A DNA stretch of 64,000 nucleotides from Agreia bicolorata (GTDB taxonomy: Bacteria; Actinomycetota; Actinomycetes; Actinomycetales; Microbacteriaceae): positions 1 through 64,000 of the forward strand of contig NZ_JYFC01000006.1 of assembly GCF_000938265.1 (NCBI RefSeq). The letters run 5' to 3'. Positions 26,787 to 35,717 of this stretch are shown piece after piece; the first letter of the stretch is position 1; each line of letters opens with the position of its first letter. The notes under the pieces are model-generated. The model had not been told where the DNA came from and ran no database searches. It was given only the letters and a program-made list of their open reading frames with translations. The translations under genes were made by a program, and so were the position numbers.

Positions 26787-27131
26787 ATGATCAGCGACGA
26801 TCCGACCGTGACCAATCCGGCCAACTATACGACGCTGTGGGAGAACGAGTTCGTACGGGTGCTCGACTATCTCGACGTTCCCGGCACTCAGACCGTGCCT
26901 CACAGGCATCCGAACAGCGTCATGGTCACCTTGACCGACTTCAGCCGGCGATTGCAGTCGGGTGACAGGATGTTCGACACCCAGTTGGCGGCCGGAACAG
27001 CGGTCTGGCTTCCCGCGCAGAGCCACGCCGGACAAAACACCGGAACCACTCCGACGCATGTCATCCTGATCGAGCTGAAGGGCGCCTCGGCGGGGGAGGA
27101 GTCGGCGGACAGGCTCGGACCCGAGTCGTGA
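26787..27131 (+). CDS. Small cupin-domain protein
   Basis: ATG 26787 gives 114 aa. The cupin core reads VRVLDYLDVPGTQTVPHRHPNSVMVTLTD with the H-x-H ligand pair, then GTAVWLPAQSHAGQNTGTTPTHVILIELK, the second motif. It is a single-domain cupin of the kind found as metal-binding or sugar-modifying proteins. No Shine-Dalgarno is obvious. The reaction is unknown. Confidence 0.75.
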   Translation: MISDDPTVTNPANYTTLWENEFVRVLDYLDVPGTQTVPHRHPNSVMVTLTDFSRRLQSGDRMFDTQLAAGTAVWLPAQSHAGQNTGTTPTHVILIELKGASAGEESADRLGPES

Positions 27132-27177
27132 GCCGACATTCCGCTTGCGCTTCGGGTGCCGCTGCCGGTGCCGTCGC

Positions 27178-27768
27178 TCAGCGGGGGAGCAGCTCGCGCG
27201 CCATCGCAAGGTACGCGGGGCCGTCGAACTCGCGGAACAACGCCGACTGAGCGATGTACCCCTGGCCCAGGCCCAACGCGACGGCCGTGAGCCTCGTCGC
27301 CCACTCGAGCGCTTCGTCCTCGCCGAGGCCCCGCTCTGCCCTCGCCCAGTCGGAGAAGAGCTGCACGTAGCTGGCCTTGAGCTCGCCGAAGACCACGTCG
27401 ACGACCTCGCGGATGCCAGGGTCGGTGACCGATTCGCCCCAGACCTGCAGCAGCAGGCCGGTGTCGGCCACGTCGTCGCTGAGCCCGGTCAGGATGCGTG
27501 TGAGCACTTCGCCCGGCGACGGGATGCGTTCCCGCGATCGCAGGCTCTGCATGTCTTCGATGCGGGTGCCCATGACCTTGACCGCCACGGCGTGCATGAC
27601 CTCGGCCTTGCTCGCGAAGTGGCCGTAGATCGCGCCCGCGGAGAGTCCTGACTCGGCGATGATGTCGGCCATCGATGCGCCGAACCCCTTGGTGGCGAAA
27701 CAGCGCAGCGCCGCCTCGGTGATCTGATCGCGCTTCGCCTCGCGGTACTGCTCGGTGACCTTGGGCAT
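27178..27768 (-). CDS. TetR-family repressor of the divergent membrane-protein gene
   Basis: The start ATG 27768 has GGAGGTG just upstream; the product is 196 aa. The helix-turn-helix is ASMADIIAESGLSAGAIYGHFASKAEV (residues about 31-57). The ligand domain is typical TetR_C. It is divergent from the membrane protein at 27897, and the intergenic region holds two identical 15-bp sites, so it most likely represses both genes. The inducer is unknown. Confidence 0.9.
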   Translation of the reverse strand: MPKVTEQYREAKRDQITEAALRCFATKGFGASMADIIAESGLSAGAIYGHFASKAEVMHAVAVKVMGTRIEDMQSLRSRERIPSPGEVLTRILTGLSDDVADTGLLLQVWGESVTDPGIREVVDVVFGELKASYVQLFSDWARAERGLGEDEALEWATRLTAVALGLGQGYIAQSALFREFDGPAYLAMARELLPR

Positions 27769-27793
27769 CGGCACCTCCACTGTCAGAAATAAA

Positions 27794-27857
27794 AAAGAAC
27801 GAACATTCCTTGACAAGGATCCTAGCGGTGACTCATTCTTATAAAGAACGAACATTC
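27794..27857. promoter_or_regulatory. Paired 15-bp operators flanking a TTGACA promoter
   Basis: AAAGAACGAACATTC occurs exactly at 27794-27808 and 27843-27857, 49 bases apart. TTGACA at 27810-27815, a perfect -35 box, starts right after the first copy, and the second copy covers the region at or just past the expected -10 (TCATTC or ATTCTT). A TetR dimer at each site would clamp the plus-strand promoter. Direct-repeat operators in a tetR divergon are usual; occupancy is inferred. Confidence 0.7.
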
Positions 27858-27896
27858 TGTTTTGTTCCCTGACCTTTCTGAGAATCGAGAATCACC

Positions 27897-28970
27897 ATGA
27901 GCAACGCAGATAGCATTCGCCTCGCGCCCCCGCCCACCCCCTGGGGGCGCATCGGCGCCGTTGGCCTGATCCTGGCCGTGGTCGTCTCGATCATGGTCAT
28001 GGCGTTCGCCTGGCCGTCGGTCACTTCCGCCGTCAAGAGCGTTCCCCTCGCCGTGGCAGGCCCGGATGCCGCGGTGCAGCAGGTCGAGGCCGCTCTCGCC
28101 GAGTCGGCCCCCGACACCTTCGCATTCGTCGACGCCTCCGACCGCGCCGACGCCGTCTCGCAGATCGAGACGCGCGAGGTGTACGGTGCGATCATCCTCG
28201 GCGATGCTCCCGAAGTTCTCACCTCGTCGGCTGCCAGCCCGATCGTGAGCCAACTGCTCACCGGCATCGCGCCGAAGCTCGCCGCGCAGCTGAACGCGGC
28301 ACTTGCGGCTCAGGGTGTCGCTCTCGCCGAGCCGGTCTCGGTGCCGGCGACCGATGTCGTGCCTCTGGCTGATACCGATCCACGAGGCGCGGGGCTCACT
28401 GCGGCCGCCTTCCCGCTGACGCTCGGCGGCATGCTCGGCGGCATCCTCGCATCCATTCTGATCGTCGGCGCCTGGCGCCGCGTCGTGGCCATCACCGTCT
28501 ACGTGGTCGTCGCCGGCTTCTCGCTCACCGGTATTCTGCAGGGCTGGTTCGGAGCGCTGCAGGGCGACTACCTCGTGAACGTCGGGGCGATCGCGCTGAC
28601 CCTGCTGGCCATCAGCGCCACGATCGTGGGAGTCGCCTCGCTCGTCGGCCGCGCCGGAATCGCCGTGGGCCCCGTGGTCTTCCTGCTCATCGCCAACCCG
28701 ATCTCGGCGGCGACCCAGCCCCTGGAGTTTCTGCCGCAGCCGTGGGGGCTCATCGGCCAGTGGTTCCCGCCGGGCGCGGGTGCGACGCTGCTGCGTGACC
28801 TCTCATACTTTCCGGATGCACCCACGACGTTCCCGTGGCTGATTCTCACCGGATGGGCTGCGGTCGGCATCGTGCTGGCCCTGATCGGCCACTTCAGAGC
28901 CGGAGTCAGGATGGACGTCGAGAACGAGATCGCACCGGCCGCCACGCACGTCGGAGCGCACGCGGCTTAG
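27897..28970 (+). CDS. ABC-2/YhgE-like membrane protein under TetR control
   Basis: The 357-aa protein has one N-terminal TM segment (residues about 20-40), an extracytoplasmic domain of about 130 residues (VPLAVAGPDAAVQQVEAALA), then five or so TM segments from about residue 175. This one-plus-five layout matches YhgE/Pip and ABC-2 type permeases with a large outer loop. Related proteins serve as exporters or phage receptors. No ATPase gene is nearby. The role as an exporter is an inference from topology and TetR pairing. Confidence 0.7.
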   Translation: MSNADSIRLAPPPTPWGRIGAVGLILAVVVSIMVMAFAWPSVTSAVKSVPLAVAGPDAAVQQVEAALAESAPDTFAFVDASDRADAVSQIETREVYGAIILGDAPEVLTSSAASPIVSQLLTGIAPKLAAQLNAALAAQGVALAEPVSVPATDVVPLADTDPRGAGLTAAAFPLTLGGMLGGILASILIVGAWRRVVAITVYVVVAGFSLTGILQGWFGALQGDYLVNVGAIALTLLAISATIVGVASLVGRAGIAVGPVVFLLIANPISAATQPLEFLPQPWGLIGQWFPPGAGATLLRDLSYFPDAPTTFPWLILTGWAAVGIVLALIGHFRAGVRMDVENEIAPAATHVGAHAA

Positions 28971-28980
28971 GCTCCGCCTT

Positions 28981-29781
28981 TCAGCGCTGCCACTCCGGTC
29001 GGTTGTCGAAGACGAAGCGGTAGTAGTCGGTGAGGGTCAGCTCGGCCGCCGCGGCCTCGTCGAGCAGCACCGTCGCATCCGGATGCAGTTGCAGCGCCGA
29101 GCCCGGGCACATGCTCGTGAGCGGACCCTCGACGGCGCGGGCGACGGCGGCGGCCTTCTTCTCTCCCGTCGCCACGAGCAGCACCTTTCGGGCGTCGAGG
29201 ATCGTGCCGAGACCCTGCGTCATGCAGTGCAGGGGAACCTCGTCGGGTGAGGAAAAGAAGCGCGCGTTGTCGCGACGCGTCTCGGGCGTGAGGGTCTTGA
29301 TGCGGGTGCGGCTCGAGAACGACGAGGTCGGTTCGTTGAAGCCGATGTGACCCGAGCCTCCGATGCCGAGGATCTGCAGGTCGATGCCGCCGGCATCCTG
29401 AATTGCTGTCTCGTATGCCAAGCACGCCGCGACCGGATCGTCGGCGAAGCCATCGGGAACGTGCACCTTCGAGGGGTCGAGCCGCAGCCGGGTCGTAACC
29501 TCGCGGTCGATCACCGAGTGATAGCTCTCGGGGTGGGAGTAGGGCAGCCCCACGTATTCGTCGAGCGCGAAGGCCGAGATGGCGGCGAGCTCGGGAACCC
29601 AGCGCCGCTCGAGGGCCTCGTAGATGGGCAGGGGCGACGATCCGGTGGCCACGCCGAGCACGTAGTTCATGTGCCCGGTGTTCATGTGCCCGGTGCTCGG
29701 ACGCTCGGCAACGCCGCGCAGGATCACGTCGGCCGCGTAGTCGCCGATCGATTCTGAGCTGGGAAGGATGACGACTTGCAT
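28981..29781 (-). CDS. nagB: Glucosamine-6-phosphate deaminase
   Basis: The 266-aa enzyme turns glucosamine 6-phosphate into fructose 6-phosphate and ammonia. Visible motifs are YVLGVATGSSPLPIYEAL, FALDEYVGLP with the catalytic Asp, ILGIGGSGHIGFNEP, and the terminal FVFDNRPEW. A tandem 15-bp duplication (29666-29680 and 29681-29695) puts TGHMNTGHMN just before the GATGSSP loop, an insertion not usual for NagB. It is the last gene of a six-gene minus-strand run with ROK kinase, two oxidoreductases and an MFS transporter, and so marks the pathway as amino-sugar catabolism. Confidence 0.92.
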   Translation of the reverse strand: MQVVILPSSESIGDYAADVILRGVAERPSTGHMNTGHMNYVLGVATGSSPLPIYEALERRWVPELAAISAFALDEYVGLPYSHPESYHSVIDREVTTRLRLDPSKVHVPDGFADDPVAACLAYETAIQDAGGIDLQILGIGGSGHIGFNEPTSSFSSRTRIKTLTPETRRDNARFFSSPDEVPLHCMTQGLGTILDARKVLLVATGEKKAAAVARAVEGPLTSMCPGSALQLHPDATVLLDEAAAAELTLTDYYRFVFDNRPEWQR

Positions 29782-29793
29782 GAGACCCTGCCC

Positions 29794-30822
29794 CTAGCCT
29801 TTCGATACGGCGACTGTGCGACCCGTGCGGGCCGACTCCTGGGCGGCGAGCACGATATCGAGCGTGCGCAGCCCGACCCTGCCATCGGGCTGAGGCTGCT
29901 TGCCCGAGCAGACCGCGTCGATGAAGGTCGACAGCAGCGCCTCGTCGAAGTTCGGCCCGTAGGGCTCCTCGATCGGCAGACCGGTTGCTGTGTCGAGGCC
30001 GCGTGCTCGAGGGCCGAAGAAATCGACGGCCACGGTGCCTGCTGTGCCCGCCACCGTCACGGAGACGCCGCCCCAGGTGGGCGCCGTGTCGGGCTGGCTC
30101 CACGAGCAGTCGATGGCCGCGATCACACCGTTGTCGTAGCTGATGGTGACGAGACCTGCCGTCTCGGCGCGGGCCCGCTCGGCGTGCAGCTTCTGGTTGG
30201 TGACGGCGGTCACCGAAACCGGGGCTGCGCCCATCAGCGCTTCGAGCAGATCGGCGATGTGCACCACGTGATCGACGAGGGCGCCCCCGCCAGACAGCGC
30301 CGGGTCGGTGAACCACGCTCGCTCGCTGGGCAGTCTGCCGTTGTTGCTGCCCCTCACCGAGAACACCTGCCCGAGCTGGCCCGAGTCGTACTCGGCCTTC
30401 AGCCGGGCGAAGGTGCTCGCGAACCGCACAGGAAACGCGACCATCAGGATGACGCCTGCGGCGTCTGCCGCTTCGAGCATCGCCACACCGTCGTCGTGGC
30501 TCGTGGCCAAGGGCTTCTCGCACAGGATGTGAGCCCCGGCCTTGGCCGCGCGCTCGACGTCGGCCCGGTGGCGGGCGTTCTCGCTGGTGACGATCACCGC
30601 ATCCGGTTGCCAGGCCATGAGTTCGTCGTAACTGTCGACGTAGTCGATGCCGAGGTGCTCGGCGAACGCACGACCACGCAGCTCCGCTGCGGGGTGTTCG
30701 CCCGGATCGGAGGTGAGCAGGCTCACCGAGGGGATGTTCTTGAGCAGTTCGATGTAGCCGCGCGCGTGGGTGTGTGCGAACGACATAACGGCGATCTTCA
30801 GAGGGCGATCGGGAGTGCGCAT
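29794..30822 (-). CDS. Gfo/Idh/MocA-family oxidoreductase
   Basis: The 342-aa NAD(P)-dependent sugar dehydrogenase family member shows an N-terminal Rossmann fold (MSFAHTHARGYIELLKNIP), the conserved CEKPLATSHDDGVAMLEAA near residue 98, and a C-terminal domain with GGALVDHVVHIADLLE. Such enzymes oxidise a sugar or cyclitol hydroxyl. It lies between nagB and a paralogue with which it may act in sequence. The substrate is not identified. Confidence 0.88.
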   Translation of the reverse strand: MRTPDRPLKIAVMSFAHTHARGYIELLKNIPSVSLLTSDPGEHPAAELRGRAFAEHLGIDYVDSYDELMAWQPDAVIVTSENARHRADVERAAKAGAHILCEKPLATSHDDGVAMLEAADAAGVILMVAFPVRFASTFARLKAEYDSGQLGQVFSVRGSNNGRLPSERAWFTDPALSGGGALVDHVVHIADLLEALMGAAPVSVTAVTNQKLHAERARAETAGLVTISYDNGVIAAIDCSWSQPDTAPTWGGVSVTVAGTAGTVAVDFFGPRARGLDTATGLPIEEPYGPNFDEALLSTFIDAVCSGKQPQPDGRVGLRTLDIVLAAQESARTGRTVAVSKG

Positions 30823-30828
30823 TGAGGT

Positions 30829-31836
30829 CTACTTTCCGATGGCCTGGGCTGAGGGGGTGTGCACTTCGACGGGCTGCCCGGTCTCGAGCGAGAGGAGTGC
30901 GGCGTTGGCGAGGCGAACGGCCTCGGCGCCCTCGGCGGCGGACACCCGCGGCACCGGCCCACCGCCGAACGCGTTCGTGAACTCACGCAGCTCGGCGAAG
31001 TAGGGGTTCTCGGCCGGGTCGACCTCGGGCAGAAGGCCGCTCGGGCCATTGGTGTTCGCCAGATGCGCGATGTAGTTGCGTTCCGCCGCCGACGAATGGG
31101 CGAGCGAACCCTCGGTTCCGGTCACCGAGTACTCGGTGGTGAACGGCAGGTGCGACGGCCCCCAGATTCCGGCGATGTGGCTGATGGCTCCCGAGCTGTG
31201 GGTGAGCAGAACGTGCGCCGCCTCGACCGGCACCGTCGCATCCCCGGCCTTCGACGAGACCGCCGACACCCGCTCGACCGGCCCGGCGACCCACCTCGCG
31301 ATGTCGATGTCGTGAATCATCTGGTCCATGATGATGCCGCCCGACAACGCGCGGTCGGCGAACCAGGGTGTGCGTGTGGGGAATGCGCCGGAGCGAGAGA
31401 AGCGCAGCACCGCGAGGTCGCCGAGTCGGCCTGAGGCGACCGCCTCTTTCAGAAGCACGTATTCGGGAAAGAACCTCACGACGTGGGCGGGGAACAGCAT
31501 AAGCCCGAGCTCGTCGGCCAGAGCTGCGAGCTCATCGACTTCAGCGTCGGTGCGCGCCAGCGGCTTCTCGCTGATCACGTGCTTTCCAGCCTCGAGCGCG
31601 CGCTTCACCAAGGCGTGATGCGTAAACGTGGGGGTGGCCACGTCGACGAAATCGACGGAGGCCAGCAGCTCGTCGAGCCTGTCGACGACGGTTCCGCCAT
31701 AGCGGGCGACCAGCTCGGCCGCGCCGACCTCGGAGTAGACGTAGACGTCTGCGCCGAGCGTGAGCAGATGCGGCAGATGAGAGTTGCTGATGCCGCCGGC
31801 GCCGATGAGGCCGATTCGAAGCGGGGTGTGTGTCAT
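30829..31836 (-). CDS. Gfo/Idh/MocA-family oxidoreductase, second paralogue
   Basis: The 335-aa protein has the Rossmann motif IGLIGAGGISNSHLPHL at the N-terminus, SEKPLARTDAEVDELAALA in the cofactor-loop region, and GGIIMDQMIHDIDIARWVAG, the C-terminal active-site helix. It is six bases from the next gene, so both are in one operon. Two neighbouring paralogues are common in pathways that oxidise and later reduce one sugar carbon; which one does which cannot be told. Confidence 0.88.
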   Translation of the reverse strand: MTHTPLRIGLIGAGGISNSHLPHLLTLGADVYVYSEVGAAELVARYGGTVVDRLDELLASVDFVDVATPTFTHHALVKRALEAGKHVISEKPLARTDAEVDELAALADELGLMLFPAHVVRFFPEYVLLKEAVASGRLGDLAVLRFSRSGAFPTRTPWFADRALSGGIIMDQMIHDIDIARWVAGPVERVSAVSSKAGDATVPVEAAHVLLTHSSGAISHIAGIWGPSHLPFTTEYSVTGTEGSLAHSSAAERNYIAHLANTNGPSGLLPEVDPAENPYFAELREFTNAFGGGPVPRVSAAEGAEAVRLANAALLSLETGQPVEVHTPSAQAIGK

Positions 31837-31893
31837 GGCTGTCTTTCCGTCGGGGAGGAGAGGTGGGCAGGTGAAGAAGTGGCGGGCATCCGG

Positions 31894-33213
31894 TCATCGC
31901 CTTCGTGTGATGACGTCGCGAATTCGGGGCAGATGGATGCCTCTGGCCGCCATCACCGCGCGGGTGCGGCGGCGCTCGCGCAGCAGGGCGATGACGCCGA
32001 CGGCCCAGATCGGGAACTGCACGAGGAAGGCGATCTTGAACGCGGCGAGGGAGTAGGTGGCGGGAGTCCCCGCGCCCTGCACATCCATGGCGATGCCGAT
32101 GAAGAGGATCGCGATCACGCTGGCGAGAAAGCCGCCGCCGTTCACGATTCCCGTGGCGGTGCCCAGGCGCTGTGCCGGATTGTGCGCTCGCGTGAGGTCG
32201 AACGCGATCATCGAACCCGGGCCGCCCGCGCAGAGTGCCGCGGCGAGCGCGAAGATCACGGGCAGAGGAGCAGCGCCGGGCCAGAGAATGACCACCGCCC
32301 AGAGCGCGGCCTGCGCAGCGACGACGGTGAGCACGATCCACGAACGGCGTAGCGGATGCCGGGCAGACGCCGCCCCAACAAGGGGGCCCAACACGAGTCC
32401 GACGAGCACGTAGAAGGTGAACACCAGCGACGCGAGCTGCACCGACAGGCCCAGCCCCTCGATGAGGAACGGATAGCCCCACAGCAGAGCGAACGCGTTT
32501 CCGGCGAATGGAGTGGAGAAGTGCGACCAGAACGCGAGCCGCGTGCCCGGGTGCTTCCAGGCATCCACAAAGCCCTGACGAAGGTCGGGGCGAGACGTCA
32601 CGACCGTGATTGCGCCCGTCTTCTCGGGTTCGTTGCGCACAACGGCGAAGGTCAGGATGCCGGCCAGGGCACCGACTCCGGCGAGCGACACGAAGGCGGT
32701 CGGCCAGTTGGTGGCGTGCAGCAGAGCTGCCAGCGGAATGACCGAGACGATCTGGCCGAACTGACCGAGCAGTCCGGTGAGCTGAATCACGATGGGCGCG
32801 CGTTTCACCGGGAACCAGGCAGCGATCACACGAAGGATGCTGGGGAAGATCGCTGCATCTCCCGCCCCGAGCAGCACACGGGCGGCGATGGCGATGTGCA
32901 CGTCGGGTGTGAGGGCCATCACGAGTTGGCCGGACGCCATGACAAGCATTCCCACGGTCATCACGCGTCGCGAGCCGAATCGGTCGAGCAGCAGACCCAC
33001 GGGGATCTGCATCGCCCCATAGACCAACAGCTGCAGCACGGCGAAGATAGCGAGCGTCGACGCATCTGCGTGAAAGCGCGCCGATGCCTCGGTGCCCACG
33101 GCGGAGAGCGAGGTGCGGTTCACGATCGAGACGATGTAGGCCAGAACGCCGGCGCCCCAGATCAGCATCAGTCGCCGGTCGAGCGAGCTGCCGACGTGCA
33201 CGGATTTAGGCAT
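31894..33213 (-). CDS. MFS transporter of the amino-sugar locus
   Basis: The 439-aa protein has 12 predicted TM segments. Visible are YIVSIVNRTSLSAVG in TM1, GLLLDRFGSRRVMTVG (motif A), ARVLLGAGDAAIFPSILR (motif C-like), and a long central loop. The pattern resembles the anion:cation symporter/hexuronate branch of the MFS, so import is more likely than export. It overlaps the ROK kinase by 8 bases, which means coupling. The locus therefore has both an MFS and an ABC route. Confidence 0.85.
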   Translation of the reverse strand: MPKSVHVGSSLDRRLMLIWGAGVLAYIVSIVNRTSLSAVGTEASARFHADASTLAIFAVLQLLVYGAMQIPVGLLLDRFGSRRVMTVGMLVMASGQLVMALTPDVHIAIAARVLLGAGDAAIFPSILRVIAAWFPVKRAPIVIQLTGLLGQFGQIVSVIPLAALLHATNWPTAFVSLAGVGALAGILTFAVVRNEPEKTGAITVVTSRPDLRQGFVDAWKHPGTRLAFWSHFSTPFAGNAFALLWGYPFLIEGLGLSVQLASLVFTFYVLVGLVLGPLVGAASARHPLRRSWIVLTVVAAQAALWAVVILWPGAAPLPVIFALAAALCAGGPGSMIAFDLTRAHNPAQRLGTATGIVNGGGFLASVIAILFIGIAMDVQGAGTPATYSLAAFKIAFLVQFPIWAVGVIALLRERRRTRAVMAARGIHLPRIRDVITRRR

Positions 33214-34237
33214 CCGCTGCTCCCTGCGGCTCTGAGCTCAGCGAGAGGTAGGTCTGCCGGGCGAAGCCCGCATCCAGAACCTGGTCTGTCCAGCCGATGA
33301 TCGCGGCGCCGATCAGGCCGCCTTGGGCGCCGAGCGCAGACTGCTCGATGCGTAGGGTCGAGCGCCAGCCGAGCCGAGCGTCCACGGCCTCGCGCAGGGG
33401 CCCGATGAGGGTGTCGCCCGCCGCCGATACGCCCCCGCCGATCACGATCACGGCCGGATCGAGCACGGCGGCGAGGCCGGCGAGGCCGATGGAGAGGGCG
33501 TTCACGGCGTCGGCCCACACGCGGGCGGCGATCGGGTCGGTGTCGAGGGTGGATGCGATGGCCTGGGTCGACGACGCGATCGTTCCGCCGTGCTCGCGGT
33601 ACCGGTCGAGGATCGTCGTTCCCGACGCATAGGCCTCGATGCAGCCGCGCTGCCCGCACGAGCAGAGCGCGCCGTTCGGAATGACCTGCATGTGGCCGAG
33701 CTCGCCCGCGGCGCCGGTGGCTCCCGCGATCAGCACCCCGCCCGCCACGACGGCAGACGAGACCCCGGTGCCGATCGGAACGATGAGGGCGTTGTCGTAG
33801 GCCGTGTCATAGCTCGAGCCCGTGTCGGTGCCGGATGCGCCGGCCCCCTGGGCGGCCCGCTCCGCCACGGCGGCCGTGCGAGCGTCGTGGCCGACACTGA
33901 CAGCGATCTGCAACTCGGCCTCGAGCAGCCGACGCAGGGGAAAAGCATCCCATCCGAGATTCGCGGCGAACATCACGGTGCCTGACTCGGGGTCGACCAA
34001 GCCTGGTGACGCGATGCCGATGCCCGCTGCCGCGAAACCGGCTTCCACCGCGTCGTCGACGAGCTGACGAGCGACCCCCACCACGCTCGCGTAGGCGTCG
34101 CGGCCGGCATCGAAGGTGGAGGCGGTCTGCCGTGAAATCACCGTGCCCGCGGCATCGATTGCTGCGCCCTTCACGGTGGTGCCGCCGATGTCGATCGCGA
34201 TCACGACATCGAGGGCCGAGTGGTGCGGGTGGATCAC
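33206..34237 (-). CDS. ROK-family sugar kinase
   Basis: The 343-aa protein carries the ROK phosphate-binding motif AIDIGGTTVKGAAID at residues 14-28, VPIGTGVSSAVV, and the zinc motif HMQVIPNGALCSCGQRGCIEA. These are the features of glucokinase and N-acetylglucosamine/N-acetylmannosamine kinases, which phosphorylate the sugar with ATP after uptake. With NagB downstream, an amino sugar is the likely substrate. It has no DNA-binding domain, unlike the neighbour. Confidence 0.9.
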   Translation of the reverse strand: MIHPHHSALDVVIAIDIGGTTVKGAAIDAAGTVISRQTASTFDAGRDAYASVVGVARQLVDDAVEAGFAAAGIGIASPGLVDPESGTVMFAANLGWDAFPLRRLLEAELQIAVSVGHDARTAAVAERAAQGAGASGTDTGSSYDTAYDNALIVPIGTGVSSAVVAGGVLIAGATGAAGELGHMQVIPNGALCSCGQRGCIEAYASGTTILDRYREHGGTIASSTQAIASTLDTDPIAARVWADAVNALSIGLAGLAAVLDPAVIVIGGGVSAAGDTLIGPLREAVDARLGWRSTLRIEQSALGAQGGLIGAAIIGWTDQVLDAGFARQTYLSLSSEPQGAADA

Positions 34238-34290
34238 AGAGTGCTCGCTGTTCTAGGACGCAGGGCCGGGTGGAGGGAAGACTGAAGCGG

Positions 34291-35535
34291 TCAGGCGGGC
34301 TGAGTCGTTGTGTCGTCGGGTGCAGTGTCGGTGGGCGAATCGTCGAGCTCTCGAACGCGCTGCTCGATGCGTGCGGGCGCCAGCACCTCTTCGAGAATCA
34401 GCTGCGCGGCTCCCCGCACGCCTGCGTCGCCTGGGCTGCGCGCGGCGCGCACGTCGAGGTCGTTGCCGACGAGAGGCAGGCAGCGCTGAAAGAGCTCGGC
34501 CCGGATAGCGGCGACCAGCGGCGCCGACGCAGACATTGCCCCGCCGAGGATCACGTCGCGGGGATTGAAGAAGTTGACGATCGAGGCGAGGACGCCGCCG
34601 ATCGAGGTGCCGGCGCTGCGCAGAATGTCGACGACCTGAGCATCGCCCCCGCGGCCGAGTTCCACGACGTCTGCGGCCGTCTGCGCGGTATAGCCGAGCT
34701 GCGCCAGCCGGGCCACGATCGCGCCGCCGCTCGCAACGGATTCGAGGCAGTTCGGGGTGCCGCACACGCATGAGATCGTGGAAGTTCCCTGCACCGTGGT
34801 GTGGCTGATCTCGCCAGCGGCGCCGCCCGCGCCGCGATGCAGTCGACCGTCGGAGATGATGCCGCAGCCGATCCGGGTGCCGAGCTTGATAGCAAGAAGC
34901 TGGTCGCTGCTCTCGCCTCCCATCGTCTGCTCGGCCAACGCGATGAGGTTCGCGTCGTTCTCGACGAGTACCGGGATGCTCGTGAACTCGGCGAACAGAC
35001 CGGGCAGATCGGCGTTGTGCCAGCTGGGCATGAACGAGGGCAGAACGACGCGGCCGCTCGGGTATTCGATGGGAGCGGGCAGGCCGATGGCCACCCCGAG
35101 AAGCTGTGCCTCGTCGAGTTCGTTCGCGGCGATAAGGCTGCGAAGCGCCGCCCAGAGCGCATCGGCAGCGAGGGCGGGGCCGTCTTCAATCGCCACGGGC
35201 ACATCTTCTATGGCGAGCATGCGGCCGCCGAGATCGGCGATACCGACCTGCACGTGGTGGGCACCGACATCCATCGCCCCGACGAACCCGGCGCCGGACG
35301 AGAGCTCGAGCGAGCGAGCCCGGCGGCCGCCGCGGGACTGCTCGTCGCCGGCCTCGCTGATGAGTCCGAGTCGAATGAGAGAGTCGACCCGGAGTGAGAT
35401 CGTCGAGGGTGCCATGCCGATCTGGCGCGCGAGAGTCGAGCGGGAGTTGGCCGCGCCGGAACGGATCAGGCGAAAGATGTCGCCTACCGAGCCAGGGGCA
35501 TATTCCGACTCTCGGAAAAGCTCTGCTCTTGTCAT
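34291..35535 (-). CDS. ROK-family transcriptional regulator (NagC/XylR type)
   Basis: The 414-aa protein has an N-terminal winged helix (residues about 17-65; NSRSTLARQIGMAPSTISLRVDSLI) and a ROK domain with GCGIISDGRL and the zinc site CVCGTPNCLESVASGGA. It would bind the operator at 35559-35576 and be released by the sugar or its phosphate. The ATG at 35535 lacks a Shine-Dalgarno but has TATGGT ending 6 bases upstream, so a leaderless message is likely. It is the first gene of the six-gene catabolic run. Confidence 0.92.
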   Translation of the reverse strand: MTRAELFRESEYAPGSVGDIFRLIRSGAANSRSTLARQIGMAPSTISLRVDSLIRLGLISEAGDEQSRGGRRARSLELSSGAGFVGAMDVGAHHVQVGIADLGGRMLAIEDVPVAIEDGPALAADALWAALRSLIAANELDEAQLLGVAIGLPAPIEYPSGRVVLPSFMPSWHNADLPGLFAEFTSIPVLVENDANLIALAEQTMGGESSDQLLAIKLGTRIGCGIISDGRLHRGAGGAAGEISHTTVQGTSTISCVCGTPNCLESVASGGAIVARLAQLGYTAQTAADVVELGRGGDAQVVDILRSAGTSIGGVLASIVNFFNPRDVILGGAMSASAPLVAAIRAELFQRCLPLVGNDLDVRAARSPGDAGVRGAAQLILEEVLAPARIEQRVRELDDSPTDTAPDDTTTQPA

Positions 35536-35558
35536 ACACTCACCATATAGGGCGAAAA

Positions 35559-35576
35559 TCGAACGAAGTCGTTCGA
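35559..35576. promoter_or_regulatory. Operator for the ROK regulator between the divergent arms
   Basis: TCGAACGAAGTCGTTCGA is a perfect palindrome, 8-base arms around AG. It lies 24-41 bases upstream of the regulator start, over the expected -35 region, and 142-159 bases upstream of the solute-binding protein gene. It is the only strong dyad in the 182-base intergenic region, so it is the best candidate site through which the regulator controls both arms. Confidence 0.75.
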
Positions 35577-35717
35577 ATCAGAAACTACTTACGGTGGCAA
35601 TCAAACGGTAACTCGCACGAAACATAGGAACCATAGCGTGTATCCCAGGCACCCGATCCATCTTTTTTCGCTCCATCACCCCATCACTCATTTCCCCCAG
35701 TCATTCGAGGAGTCAGC

